Part shown: positions 48,735 to 59,269 of the stretch, piece after piece
How the letters are laid out: each line of letters opens with the position of its first letter
Position numbering within the stretch: the stretch's first letter is position 1
Assembly: GCA_040437565.1 (NCBI GenBank)
Contig: JBDOQK010000003.1
Span: forward strand, 868,001 to 932,000
Length of the DNA stretch: 64,000 nt
Direction of reading: 5' to 3'
From: Albugo candida
Lineage: Eukaryota; Oomycota; Peronosporomycetes; Albuginales
Translations under genes and position numbers: made by a program
Notes under the pieces: model-generated
Told to the model about the DNA's origin: nothing
Databases searched by the model: none
What the model saw: only the letters and a program-made list of their open reading frames with translations

Positions 48735-50837
48735 TTAATCAAATGTCTTTTTGCTTCCTTGGAAATCCTGGATTGTGGTGGGCTGTCGACTTGGAGGTCC
48801 ATCACGACCACGTCCTCGACCACCACGACCAAAACTGCCACGACCGCCACGACCTCCGCCCCGACCGAAACCTCCTCTTCCACGGCCTCCACCTCGACCG
48901 TTATCAAAGCCACCTCGACCTCCACCCCGACCGTTATCAAAACCACCTCGACCTCCACCTCGACCTCCCCGTCCAAAACTACGTCCACCACGACCACCAC
49001 GGCCTCCACGCCCGCCTTCGCCATCATTTTGCTGACGTTGTTTGGCATAGTTTACACGCAGATATCGCCCCCCAAAACTACTTCCATGTAGCTTGATGGC
49101 TTCATCGGCTGCTTCGGTTGTGGTGAATTCGACGTACCCAATACCTCGAAATTCTCCTGTTTCACGATCTGTCAGAAGACGACATTCTGCAATTTCACCA
49201 CATTCGCCAAAGAACTCACATACGGTATTTTCATCCGCATCCCACGGCAAATTACCGACGAACGCTGTAGTGCAATTCTCAGGTTTCTCCAAAACATCAT
49301 TTGCCAATTCGATTTTGAGCCATCGTCCGCCGAAATCCGACCCATCAAGTACCAGTGCGGCTTCAGCTTCAGATGGAGAAGAAAATTGGACCCTTGCTCT
49401 ACCTGAAGGCCTACCATCACCTTGTGTTTCCATTCGAACGTTTTTGATCGTGCCACATGATTCGAATCGCTCACGTATTTCATCTTCAGTAGCTTCCCAC
49501 GGTAACCCGGAAATGTAAATTTCTACTTTTTCAGTCGATTTCGACTGTTTGGAATCTTTCGGATTGGAGGAAGGAGCTTCCGCTGAACGCTTCTTTGACT
49601 TTATGATAGTCGTAGCATCATCCTCGCTATCTGAGCTTCCTGCTGTTTTCTGCTTTTTGGATTTGGTTTTGTCAGCTTTGACTTCGGAGCTCGAACTTGA
49701 ACTATCACTATCGCTAGACGAGTCTTCTTTTGTCTCAATATTTCGCTTCTTTCCAGGCTTGGCTCTTGCTTCATCTTCTGAAGAATCAGAACTACTTGAA
49801 TCAGATGAATCTTTTTTAGAAGATTTTACTGGCGCGGTTTTCTTTTCATCCGAAGACTCGGAGCTGCTTTCATCCGAAGACGACTCTTCTTTTTTGGCCA
49901 CAACGGCTTTAGTACCCTTCACAGGTTTCTCTTCTTCTTCCGAGGAATCAGAGCTGTCGCTAGACGATTCTTCTTTCTTCTTGTTGACTGCCACCGCTAC
50001 TTTCTTGGACGCAGGTTTTTCATCTTCATCTGAGGAATCCGAGTCACTCGATGAGTCTGTGCTCTTGGCTACCGTTTTGCCGTTGCTCGCCAATGGTTTG
50101 CTCTTCACCACAGGCTTGTCATCGTCATTTGAGGAATCGGAGCTATCACTGGAAGAATCCTCTTTCTTCGTTTTCTTTGGTGCTGCTGCTTTGGATGGCA
50201 CTTCGTCTTCCTCTGACGACTCTGAACTGCTGTCATTACTCGACTCTTTCTTTTGATTCACGGAGGCTTTGTTCCCTTTCACAACTTTCTCATCTTCATC
50301 GGAGGAATCAGAAGTATCATCTGATTCTTCTGTCTTTTTCTGAGAATTTTTCAATTTCACAATTTGACTTGATTTTTTATCATCGTCAGATGACTCCGAG
50401 CTGCTATCGGATGACTCTTTCTTCGCTGTGACTGTTTTTTTCTTTTTTTCCACAGGCTTTTCATCTTCGTCTGAGGAATCAGAACTACTATCAGAGCTTT
50501 CTTGCTTGACGACCACTTTCTTTTTCTCAATTTTGGATGACTTTGTCTCTTTCTTGTTTTTGGAAGTTTTAGATGCGGAGACTTGAGTGTTTTTTTGTGC
50601 TTTCAAAGCGGGTTCCTCATCGCTATCGCTATCCGATGAGGAATTCTGTGCTTTCAGATTGAGTTTGGTTGGTTCAGATTTCACGTCCACTTTTCCTTTC
50701 GATTTAGATCGTTTCTTTGCATCCTTCTTGGGTGTGGATTGCTTGGCGATTGCAGTACTGGTGTCGCTTTTCTTCGACACAGAAACACCGTTTTCATGCT
50801 TGTCTTTGCGTTGACTGGTCTTGGACTTCTTGGCCAT
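48735..50837 (-). CDS. Nucleolin/Nopp140-like protein with two RRMs and an RGG tail
   Basis: A nucleolar protein for rRNA processing. A single exon of 700 residues from Met 50837. Residues about 50-420 are at least ten alternating blocks of acidic serine runs (SSDSSDSSDEDEKPV type) and Lys-rich linkers, the layout of Nopp140/NOLC1 and of nucleolin's N-terminus, and likely CK2 targets. Two RRMs follow: the first with IYISGLPWEATEDEI and an RNP1-like GRARVQFSSP, the second with AFVGNLPWDADENTV and GIGYVEFTT. The tail from about residue 610 is an RGG domain (GRGGRGGRGGRSFGRGGRGG) ending near GPPSR. RRM number and order fit nucleolin/Nsr1; the repeat block is longer than in yeast Nsr1. Long frames on the other strand come from the repeats and are not genes. 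Confidence 0.92.
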   Translation of the reverse strand: MAKKSKTSQRKDKHENGVSVSKKSDTSTAIAKQSTPKKDAKKRSKSKGKVDVKSEPTKLNLKAQNSSSDSDSDEEPALKAQKNTQVSASKTSKNKKETKSSKIEKKKVVVKQESSDSSSDSSDEDEKPVEKKKKTVTAKKESSDSSSESSDDDKKSSQIVKLKNSQKKTEESDDTSDSSDEDEKVVKGNKASVNQKKESSNDSSSESSEEDEVPSKAAAPKKTKKEDSSSDSSDSSNDDDKPVVKSKPLASNGKTVAKSTDSSSDSDSSDEDEKPASKKVAVAVNKKKEESSSDSSDSSEEEEKPVKGTKAVVAKKEESSSDESSSESSDEKKTAPVKSSKKDSSDSSSSDSSEDEARAKPGKKRNIETKEDSSSDSDSSSSSSEVKADKTKSKKQKTAGSSDSEDDATTIIKSKKRSAEAPSSNPKDSKQSKSTEKVEIYISGLPWEATEDEIRERFESCGTIKNVRMETQGDGRPSGRARVQFSSPSEAEAALVLDGSDFGGRWLKIELANDVLEKPENCTTAFVGNLPWDADENTVCEFFGECGEIAECRLLTDRETGEFRGIGYVEFTTTEAADEAIKLHGSSFGGRYLRVNYAKQRQQNDGEGGRGGRGGRGGRSFGRGGRGGGRGGFDNGRGGGRGGFDNGRGGGRGRGGFGRGGGRGGRGSFGRGGRGRGRDGPPSRQPTTIQDFQGSKKTFD

Positions 50838-51096
50838 TGCTTTAATTGTTATTTGAATGCAATCGATCGAGCGACATGAAATCGAAATGATTGGAGGATA
50901 CACATGCTACATTCGCGCGACATTGCATAAACCGATATACCTTTACAGTCAGTATTTCTCCGCTCCAACGATCGGCTCTCGCGCACACAATTTCGCACGC
51001 CATTTTTCTTGGTGTTTATTTTATGTATTTCGGTCAAAAGGAAGCCCTGGACTTACGTATAAGAACCTGAGCGCACACAAACAATACATTAAAAGT
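50838..51096. promoter_or_regulatory. Shared upstream region of two divergent genes
   Basis: About 260 bases separate the start codons of the nucleolin-like gene (minus) and the FAR1-like gene (plus), so this spacer probably contains both promoters. No clear TATA or initiator motif can be assigned by eye. Confidence 0.4.
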
Positions 51097-52067
51097 ATGG
51101 CACAAGCGAATATTGAGGATAACAATAAGGAGCAACCACCGATCCACAACGAATCAGATTACTCTGATGAAGAAGAGAACAACATTGTGGATTCCAATGA
51201 AAATGCCGTTATGCAAGAAATGCTTCAAGGGAAATTAAAGGATACATCCAACCTGTCCCTGACACCTCTGTCTTCCAATGCATTGCTTTTGGCGAACCAG
51301 CAACAACTTTATCAGGCCCAAGTTCATTCAAATGTTGGCCAGCAGCGATCGCAGTTATTTGATAGTAAACGAATGAATCGAGTTTCCTTCAGCTCGTGGT
51401 ATGAATTTGATTCATACTTTGAAACGTACATGCATGAAACATTTCAGCCGTTCCGCATGCGATCCTCATGCAGTGTTGACGCTTACAGACGAAATCAGCA
51501 AAAAGTTATGATGAACAATAAAAATTCAAGAGGAAGAAGAATGGAGTTTCCGGATTCAGCGATTCATCATCATCGAATCTATATGTGCACACACGCTATG
51601 AAAGCAAGATGTCGAGGTGCTACAACTCGACCTGGACAAAAATACCGTGGAATTGGTTGTATCGCCAAGATAAATGTTAAAATCAGCCCATCCGATAATC
51701 CTTCAAAGTACATGGTGATTGTCACGGATCAGGTAAGAGATTCATTGTGTGTTAATGAAGCCAACTGTTTGCTTCTTCATAGGTTGTCACTCATAATCAT
51801 CCAATCAGTCGAGAAATATACGAATCGTACCCGGACGTTGTACTGCGAACCATGCGACGTAATCAGCTATCAGCTAGTCTTTTGACACGACAGCCAACCA
51901 TCAAATTTGAAAGTGCTCAACAATCACAGAAATACGAACGCGTGGTATCACTGCTTAATCCTATCGCGGATGCAATGGCTCGTCTTCAGAATGATGAATT
52001 TGAAGTGCAATTCCAACGACTTCAAAAGCTTTACACAGACGTCATTACGGACGATGCCCATGTTTGA
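51097..52067 (+). CDS. FAR1/WRKY-GCM1-type zinc-finger protein
   Basis: Two exons join in frame (51097-51732 and about 51783-52067), giving about 307 residues. The first 90 residues are acidic and Gln-rich. The core begins with SFSSWYEFDSYFETYMHETF and RMRSSCSVDAYRRN, continues with MCTHAMKARCRGATTRPGQK and GCIAKI, and ends with VVTHNHPIS. The spaced Cys and the His-x-His pair fit the FAR1-type (WRKY-GCM1) DNA-binding finger, which derives from Mutator-like transposases. No transposase core or SWIM domain follows; instead there is a helical C-terminus. It is therefore either a domesticated DNA-binding protein or a transposon-derived fragment; the intact frame and normal intron favour the former. 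The intron sits just before the HNH pair. Confidence 0.7.
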
Positions 52068-52103
52068 AGATAATACATATGCTTCGATTTCGCTAGCTGA
52101 TAT

Positions 52104-52435
52104 CTAGTCTCTTGTATTTAAAGCCTGACTGGCTAATTCGTCGAGTGCGAGATCGGTCCACGCTCTACGCTTTCTCTTGTCCATCGGTTTATCCGTGCTG
52201 TCTGGAAATATGATTGTCATAAAAAGATCGATACTTGGACATTCATTACCTTCGGTTTCCTTTCGATCGATGTCAAACGTTACAATTTCTATGAGACAAA
52301 CATTCAGACTGAGACGGGATGAATGATCTACGTGCCGTCATCTGAGAGACAGTCGGCAATCCACGCGTTGTCAATGACATCTAATAGATATCCCTTCCGC
52401 AATCCAAATGGAACTTTACTATCCTTCCACACAGG
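52104..52435 (-). CDS. Unrecognised small gene, 5' end uncertain
   Basis: Minus-strand exons can be read: one from about 52434 with SKVPFGLRKGYLLDVIDNAW then IADCLSDDGT, a short middle exon (LNVCLIEIVTFDIDRKE) and a last exon with MDKRKRRAWTDLALDELASQ and a stop at 52104. Introns of about 23 to 50 bases are implied; the first is unusually short, so the splice is not certain. The start is probably within 52435-52500, which would make the gene divergent from SLX9. No family is recognised. The composition is clearly coding. Confidence 0.5.
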
Positions 52436-52528
52436 TCTTCATCAAGTAATTAGCTTGCGCGCATCTTGAGACACATACCATCATTCACTTCACTCGGGTT
52501 GAATTATAGCCACTTAGAATTATTGGAC

Positions 52529-53111
52529 ATGGGACGTTCGCGACGAAGAAATGGGATGAGAAGGAAGACAGAAAAAAGCGTACCGAATGGTAAAATTGAC
52601 GGATTTTGTATGCTGATAAGCTTACTCATACGTTTCACATTCAGAGAGCGTCGTGGCAACGTTTGGAAAGGAAGCAGACTGGAGCTCTGAAAATATATAT
52701 GAGGAAGAGAAAGACTTATCCAACAGTGCAGGTCTTACCAGAGGACAAAGAAAGCGACAAAAACGGCATGGAGCATTTTTGAAGAAAATGGGACTAGTGA
52801 CAAGACTCTCAAAGGCGCACGACTCTAAAGAGAAAGAAAAGATAAGAGATGGTGCATTTGCCGATCTGAAAGAGTTGAAAGACTCTCTTTCAGTAGACAA
52901 TACAACTGTAGCTGGTGTGGCTACTGAAAAGCTCAAGAAACGTCAAAGTACAGCACAACGAAGAAAAATGGCAGCACTCGAGGTGAAGCAGCTTGTGGCA
53001 GTCAAAACTCATCCGGCGTTCATAGAAGACCCATTTTTAGCAATTAAAACACATCTCTGCAACACGCTACTTGCTCCACTTTCTGTAGCCCACAAAGCAA
53101 CAGCTACTTAG
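52529..53111 (+). CDS. SLX9-like ribosome biogenesis factor
   Basis: SLX9 (FAM207A) binds pre-40S particles and helps their export. Two exons: a short first one from Met 52529 (MGRSRRRNGMRRKTEKSVPN) and a second to 53111, joined through a small intron near 52590-52645; the product is about 170 residues. The family's features are RGQRKRQKRHGAFLKKMG, a central FADLKELKDSL, a KKRQSTAQRRKMAALEVKQL segment, and the conserved HPAFIEDPFLAIKTHLCNTL end (compare HPAF-x-x-x-P-x-x-A-x-x-x-HL-x-NTL). The basic N-terminus suits a nucleolar protein. It points toward the stop of the minus-strand BRCT gene, 50 bases away. Confidence 0.8.
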
Positions 53112-53160
53112 TGAGCGTGTAGTGAGATTCGACTTTTATTAAGCATTTAGAAGACTTGTT

Positions 53161-55866
53161 TCAAGCATCTACATGCATGGTATCATTGAAGAAGTACAGG
53201 TTCTCGTCTCGATACTGCAATGACTTAAAATCTCTTTCGGAGACAATAACTACTCGCTTTTGTATTTGATACGACCTGATCCATCTCTCTTGCGCATTCT
53301 CTCGCGTCACACTCATCACATCTTTCCCTCTATATTACATCATTGCGTATAAGTTGCGTGTATCACAACCAAATATCAGAATATACCGTTTCAACACTCG
53401 AACTCTAATATCGATTTCTTCTCTTTCCTTTCGCGCATGTTGTCGTTTCAACTCTAAGATCTCACATATACTGTACATAGAAAAGTGATCGGCAAACACA
53501 CAGCTGTGTCCATCCAAGTTGGCTTGTATCATTTCGCCAATGTGCAGTTTTAATACATGTGAATCGACGATTTTCGCGATGATACTTTGCACATTTTCAC
53601 CGAGCCTTGGCACATCAAAAATGTCATTCTTTGGATCCACAAGCCGCTAAAGACAACAAATTGACAATATACCTTGATGAACGATCAACACACTTTCTTA
53701 CCTGCTGAATAACGCATTCCGAGATCCAAGCAAAGTCTTTGATCGGAATACGATATTGCGCATAATACAGACTGCACGTCTGATCTCACGATTTGAATCG
53801 ATAGATAAATGAAACAAGCAATCGAATCATTTCCATACCTCTGTGTATTCTTCGGATAAAATGATATCGACAGGCTCAGTCGTTGAGACTGAGAGGCCTT
53901 CAATAACTTTAGTTGCACCACAGCATGTCGCAATGGATGTCATTACATGAGCCAATTCTCTGGTGGATGCGACTTTGTCTTTTTCCACGTCCAATGGACA
54001 ACCGATTGTCAGTCCAGCAAATAACTGGGGATTCCGCACAGGAAAACATTCGTATTTTCTGGATAAGCGGGAGTAACCCGACGGAAGTCGGAAAGTAGAA
54101 CAATCAACAATTGAATTTGTCTTGATGCAAGTATGAAGCCATTCCGTGTGAACGACAGGAATTCCCCGCGCCACAGCGTACATGAATTTCATTTTGCGCC
54201 AAGCATTTGGAGTTGCCAGAAGTATCACATTCGTAATGTCGGGTCTTTGTAGTACCTCCTCATCGAATACGACTCCTCCATATGCTTTTATGAGAGCAGA
54301 GAGCTGNNNNNNNNNNNNNNNNNNNNNNNNNNNNNNNNNNNNNNNNNNNNNNNNNNNNNNNNNNNNNNNNNNNNNNNNNNNNNNNNNNNNNNNNNNNNNN
54401 NNNNNNCACAGGAAAACATTCGTATTTTCTGGATAAGCGGGAGTAACCCGACGGAAGTCGGAAAGTAGAACAATCAACAATTGAATTTGTCTTGATGCAA
54501 GTATGAAGCCATTCCGTGTGAACGACAGGAATTCCCCGCGCCACAGCGTACATGAATTTCATTTTGCGCCAAGCATTTGGAGTTGCCAGAAGTATCACAT
54601 TCGTAATGTCGGGTCTTTGTAGTACCTCCTCATCGAATACGACTCCTCCATATGCTTTTATGAGAGCAGAGAGCTGAATTACTACAGATGCTGAGAAACC
54701 TGACAAGCAAAATACGATTCTATGCTGAAATAGTTTTCTGGGTAGTAACAAGTGAATGCGATATAATGGAGTCGGAAGTAGAGACTTGCAAGTCATTGTG
54801 TGTTTGTATTCCGGTGATTGTACCCCATCACCATATTTACTGTTTGCGGGATTCACAGAGAATGCTGACATCAGATCATGTGATACTTTATTGTTTCGAA
54901 GACGCTTCCTGGATCTTGAATGGTACAATGGAATTCCTGCATCCGGTGACAAAAAACTCCGCTTCGTGTCAGCGCTTATGTTATCTGGACATTCATATGT
55001 GTCAGCTCCGTGGACTCGTGGGGGACTACACATTTTGGCAGTCTTCGTCTTTTCCTCGGCATTACTGTCTGATATCAACAAACCTTCCTCTTCATTGGAT
55101 GCATTGATAATGGAAGAGATTTGAGAGTCATAAGTTTGCTGAGATTCCATTCCAAACTGAAATTCCAGTGTTTTGGAAGCTATCTCTTCCATTTCTTTCT
55201 TCCGATCTTCCGTATCTGTTTCTTCATGTTCACAATTACATATTCTTTCTCCACAGTTGCACGGAACAGAATCCACAAAGTCGAATGCATTGAGTCGATC
55301 TTGATTCGCATGCAACGTAGCCCCTTTGTCGCGTTTACGTAAGGCTTTGGTCTTTTTTCTCGATACTGAATCAGGCAATGATTTCGCTATAGTAAAAGAA
55401 TCATGATCTTCTGAATCGCTATCATATCTGGTGTCATTGTCACTGATTGCAGTCTGACTGCTCGTCTCATTACTCAAAGTCTCAGNNNNNNNNNNNNNNN
55501 NNNNNNNNNNNNNNNNNNNNNNNNNNNNNNNNNNNNNNNNNNNNNNNNNNNNNNNNNNNNNNNNNNNNNNNNNNNNNNNNNNNNNCAACATACCTTCAGA
55601 GTCATTTGCATTCGTTCCGTCATGAGCCTTTCGCCCATTATCGTCATTTTGGTGCTTATTCTCATTCTTCACCCGTTCCCCCTTCCAAATAACATCTTCC
55701 GTGACATCCTTTCTTTCTGGAAGATCCAGCGCATTGGTACCATCCTCCTCCTTCTGCTTCTCGTCGCCATACTTGTTCTCGGATTCGACACTATTAACTG
55801 TTTTTGTCTCGCTGGATTCCACTGTATTGATCTCCAGAAAAGGGATCTCTTCAATCTCATCCCCAT
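53161..55866 (-). CDS. 53BP1/Crb2-like tandem-BRCT protein with BAH-like C-terminus
   Basis: Likely a DNA-damage checkpoint mediator. The N-terminal half is acidic, Ser/Glu-rich and disordered, with a Cys cluster (VPCNCGERICNCEHEE) about 55240. The first BRCT (about 54760-54490) reads FCLSGFSA, AYGGVVFDEEV and MYAVARGIPVVHTEWLHTC, close to the 53BP1 GIPCVSHVWVHDSC block; LPSGYSRLSRKYE matches the LPAGYS linker of 53BP1. The second BRCT has HVMTSIATCCGATKVIEG and IKDFAWISECVIQQ. After it come about 150 residues with a BAH-like pattern: IGEMIQANLDGHS, ICEILEL, EIDIRVRVLKR and KRVVIVSERDFKSL. Three short introns are inferred. Two gaps, one with a 270-base duplicate flank, cut the gene. The start is uncertain: the frame is open upstream of 55822. 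Confidence 0.75.
54307..54406. other. Assembly gap (100 N) with duplicated flanks
   Basis: Bases 54037-54306 (270) recur at 54407-54676, repeating part of the first BRCT domain. Without merging, the protein would seem to have an extra BRCT piece. Confidence 0.95.
55486..55585. other. Assembly gap (100 N)
   Basis: Exactly 100 N in the acidic N-terminal part of the BRCT gene. I see no duplicated flank, so coding bases may be missing. Confidence 0.95.
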
Positions 55867-57320
55867 TCAGTGCAAATTCGTGGATGTGAATTTAACTTTC
55901 CTTCAGTTGTTGTGTATATTTCCTTTGTCGTGTACGTCTACTCCTATACCAAAGACGTCAATGATACCGGCCGAGGATTTGTGACTGTCGTCTGCATGCT
56001 CTAGTAACTTTCCTTGTTCTGAAGAGATTGTCTCTTTGATGTCGATAGTTCTGCTGTCGTAGCAAGTAGCACATCTGAAAGACTATTGTTTTGTATTGTG
56101 CTTCATTGTTCAAATTGTTGACGTAATTTTGTGAGAAGGGATCACTTGCTGCCAAAAGGACATTTCTTGGGTTTCCCAACAGATTGTTTTCAGCTATTTC
56201 GACTTTTTTTACGCAGCAACTGACAAAGAAACGCTAAAAGACATCTTTTCGCACCATCATTATTGTTCCACTGTTCGCGACAGATGCTAGGACTATGTAC
56301 TGTAGACCTGGTGCAAACTTCTTGACGATCTCTGCTGGTGGATGACTGCAATGTTGTATCTAAGATTACGGTCGGAAGGTATCGAGAAGGGTAATCGCAA
56401 ACCTCTTACATCAGTTCGGATAATTTTGTGTAGTTTTCAGGCTCTTCGGCATATACTGCAACCATCTCGCCGAAAATGCTGATTAATTGTATATGAGTAT
56501 GGAAGAAAAAGCTGCGTGTGTAGGACATCAATCAGATCGTTGCTACCCTAGGGAGGCATATATTAGAGCACAATACTTTGTATTTACCAGGAAAATCAAA
56601 GTCGCCTGTACTTCACGACAAGTCTACATTTCGAGAAGGGAGTAGAACTGGTTTGGAATGGTGCTCTCCAACTAAGCGATTGGAATTTCTATTAAAGAAC
56701 CACATAGTTGCATTGTTGCTAGCTGTTCTGAATGAAAGGTACATATGGGTAAGATTCACTAGCCTCTGAACAAGTCTTGAATTCAGTATATGTATGATTT
56801 ATGCTGCCAAATGAATCAAATGATAATGCAGAGTGCACGAATGCCCAATGAAAGTGAATGTATTTCCAACTCCTTCTTCGAACTTCAATGAACCGGCTTA
56901 AAAACATCGAGCCCAAAAAATGTATCTTGGTCCCAACTGCAAAAAAATAAAATACTAAAATCCGCAGAGTTCTGACTCGCATATAATTAGACTTGATATC
57001 AGAGTGTTCGTATCGGTTTGAGCTTCAAGTAACAAGAAATCACGAAGGAGTGGCAGAAGCGAGGAACTACCTCTATGAAGAATCGAGGACACATCCTAAA
57101 ATGATACAATATGTTCCTAACGCGTCTATCAAAGCCTACTGACATGTCGGTAGATAATTCATATAGTTTCTTGTGAGCTGCATTCAAATCTCGAGCATGA
57201 ATGTGGAGCTGAGATGGAGCACCATGGTGCTGGATATTATTCTGACAACGTTGCTATTATGTAAATAACTCATTTCGGGTGTGCTCCACACTAATCACAA
57301 TTCCGAGCTGTCAATCGATC
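55867..57320. other. Gene-poor stretch of 1.45 kb
   Basis: The first ~300 bases may hold a 5' exon of the BRCT gene (minus-strand acidic stretch with DIKETISSEQGKLLEHADDS near 56040-55985), but I could not join it. Beyond that I see only short frames and no motif. Confidence 0.4.
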
Positions 57321-58531
57321 ATGGCAACTGAAGATGATATCGATCTGGATGATTTACTTGATGGTATTTCGACCATTGATAAAGTGAAAACGACGCTAAT
57401 GATAGTTTGTGAATAGACGCTTTGAATGATTTTGAAGATGAGATAGAAACAGCGAGTAAGATACAATGACATATTTCTGGCTTGATGGTGTATTCATGCC
57501 GCTCTTTAGACGCTGAGAAGCAACTGCACATCACACACGAGGTTTTTTTTGCAACAACTATCTCTTTTACGTCTCTGACAGTGTTTGAGTCAATGCAGCA
57601 CGACAAAAAAACGCAAACAAAGGCAACCAGTTCTAATATACAAAATGTACTGGAACGTGCCTATCAGGAGATCACTGAAACACGTACAGCAGCATACAGA
57701 TCGTATCATCGCTTCTAATTATTCTTACTCAATAGACGATCAAGATCCGACACATGATTCAGTTGATAAAGCCAACAAGGAAACATTAGGTGGCCAGGCA
57801 AGGCTTGATGTAGAATCAAAAGTTGCAGAGACCTTGAAGGTAGAATTGATAATGACCATACTAGCGCGCAGTTTTGATAAAATGGTGGGCACAGAATATG
57901 GCTAAAGCTGCTGAAGAAGCAGGTGGTTTAGAGTCTACAGAAATGGACCACATGGGAGAAGAGATGATGAAAGAAATGCTCGAAGGTTTGGGAGAAATGG
58001 GAGTGGGGGATAAAGTGAGGCTCTCCGATTCATGGCGCTGAGTGAATGAGCCTTCCTGACGGTCTTTGACCTTCCATTAGGATAATTTTCAGAGTCTTGT
58101 GGACAACATGATGCAGCAGCTTCTGAACAAAGACGTTATGTATGATCCGATCAAACAAATTTGCGATAAAGTAAGCTTTCTAGCTACAACTCTTGCGTTA
58201 ATGTCATGTCCTTTAGTATCCAGAGTGGTTGGCTGAGAAAAAGTCTACAATATCAAAAGAAGATTATGAAAGGTATTGTATCAAGATTGTCGATGGTGGC
58301 CAATAGTAATGTGTTGCCGTAAGATATGGAAAACAGTATCAGCATTTCCAACAGATTGTTGCAGTATATGCCGAAGAGCCTGAAAACTACACAAAATTAT
58401 CCGAATTGATGCAAGAGGTTTGCGATTACCCTTCTCGGTACCTTTCAAATATCTTAACGTAGTCGTAGATACAAGAATGCGGTCATCCACCAGCAGAGAT
58501 CGTCAAGGAGTTGGCACCAGGTCTACAGTTT
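57321..58531 (+). CDS. PEX19: PEX19 peroxisomal membrane-protein chaperone, cut by a gap
   Basis: PEX19 binds newly made peroxisomal membrane proteins in the cytosol and delivers them to PEX3. About nine small exons joined by introns near 50 bases can be followed from Met 57321 (MATEDDIDLDDLLD, the acidic PEX3-binding start). Later blocks are MGEEMMKEMLEGLG, DNFQSLVDNMMQQLLNKDVM, YDPIKQICDKYPEWLAEKKS, KEDYERYGKQYQHFQQIV and ECGHPPAEIVKELAPGLQF, matching the PEX19 core (F-x-x-x-V-x-x-MM-x-x-LL-x-K-x-VMY-x-P and YPEWL). The C-terminal end, where many homologues carry a CaaX farnesylation box, falls in the gap at 58532. The intron density is the highest in the window. No break is seen in the exons. 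Confidence 0.88.
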
Positions 58532-58631
58532 NNNNNNNNNNNNNNNNNNNNNNNNNNNNNNNNNNNNNNNNNNNNNNNNNNNNNNNNNNNNNNNNNNNNN
58601 NNNNNNNNNNNNNNNNNNNNNNNNNNNNNNN
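58532..58631. other. Assembly gap (100 N)
   Basis: Exactly 100 N at the 3' end of PEX19. No duplicated flank was found, so the end of that gene may be missing. Confidence 0.95.
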
Positions 58632-59260
58632 TGCGAATTTTATACTGCTTAAATTAAGTCTGTATCTAAATCTACTGCTGCAAGTGTTGCTGGTGTGTTG
58701 GTGCTACTGTTGCTTCTTGACGGCAGGTTCTGGCATTGTGACCTTTCTTTTGGCATTTTCGACATCTTCCGCGATGCACAGGAGCATCAAAGCAGCGCTA
58801 ACATGCTCAAACTTCGATAAAAGTCGCTACGCTGAGCTCGATGGCTAAGCACGCGTGTGCACTGGCACAGGATCGCGAATTTCTGTCTCTGGGACTGCCA
58901 AGACATAGTCTAGAGGCGCACTCTTACGATGATTGGAAGCATTCCTATACTCATCATTTATCCTCTTTAATGCTATCTCAATTCCGATTGGCATGATCCC
59001 ATCGTCAATATGAACTGGCATTGGCTTCACCAGCCACCAATGCTGATCAAACTCGTTAGCAGATAGCGGTATTATTAGTTGACGAAAAGCATGGTCGCAA
59101 GGATAGCCCATTGCAGCTGTCGTCAGCCTACAGGTAAATCAAAGTTGCAGGAGACAACAGTGTGTTATATATATTCTCTATTTTTTCCGTTGCATCTATT
59201 AGGACCATTCAGAGGCTACAATTGTCATTAATTTATGGAGAGTGGGGGCTGATTAACGAT
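58632..59260. other. Unassigned stretch with one minus-strand open frame
   Basis: A minus-strand frame of 88 residues (58845-59111) contains HWWLVKPMPVHIDDGIMPIG and IALKRINDEYRN and looks like real protein, but I recognise no family. A plus-strand frame over the same bases is also open for about 50 codons. Either may be a relic exon or a piece of the neighbouring element. Confidence 0.3.
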
Positions 59261-59269
59261 TCCCGTAAT

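Noticed and set aside
49549-50256. Long plus-strand frame rich in Ser, Glu and Leu opposite the nucleolin-like gene
   Set aside because: It mirrors the repeated acidic-serine codons of the minus-strand gene; the RRM and RGG content supports only the minus strand.
50857-51096. A 5' extension of the FAR1-like gene to 50857
   Set aside because: The extra 80 residues look like promoter sequence and have no acidic or finger character; Met 51097 fits better.
54260-54480. A third BRCT-like repeat
   Set aside because: It lies in the 270-base duplicated gap flank and is identical to the neighbouring copy.
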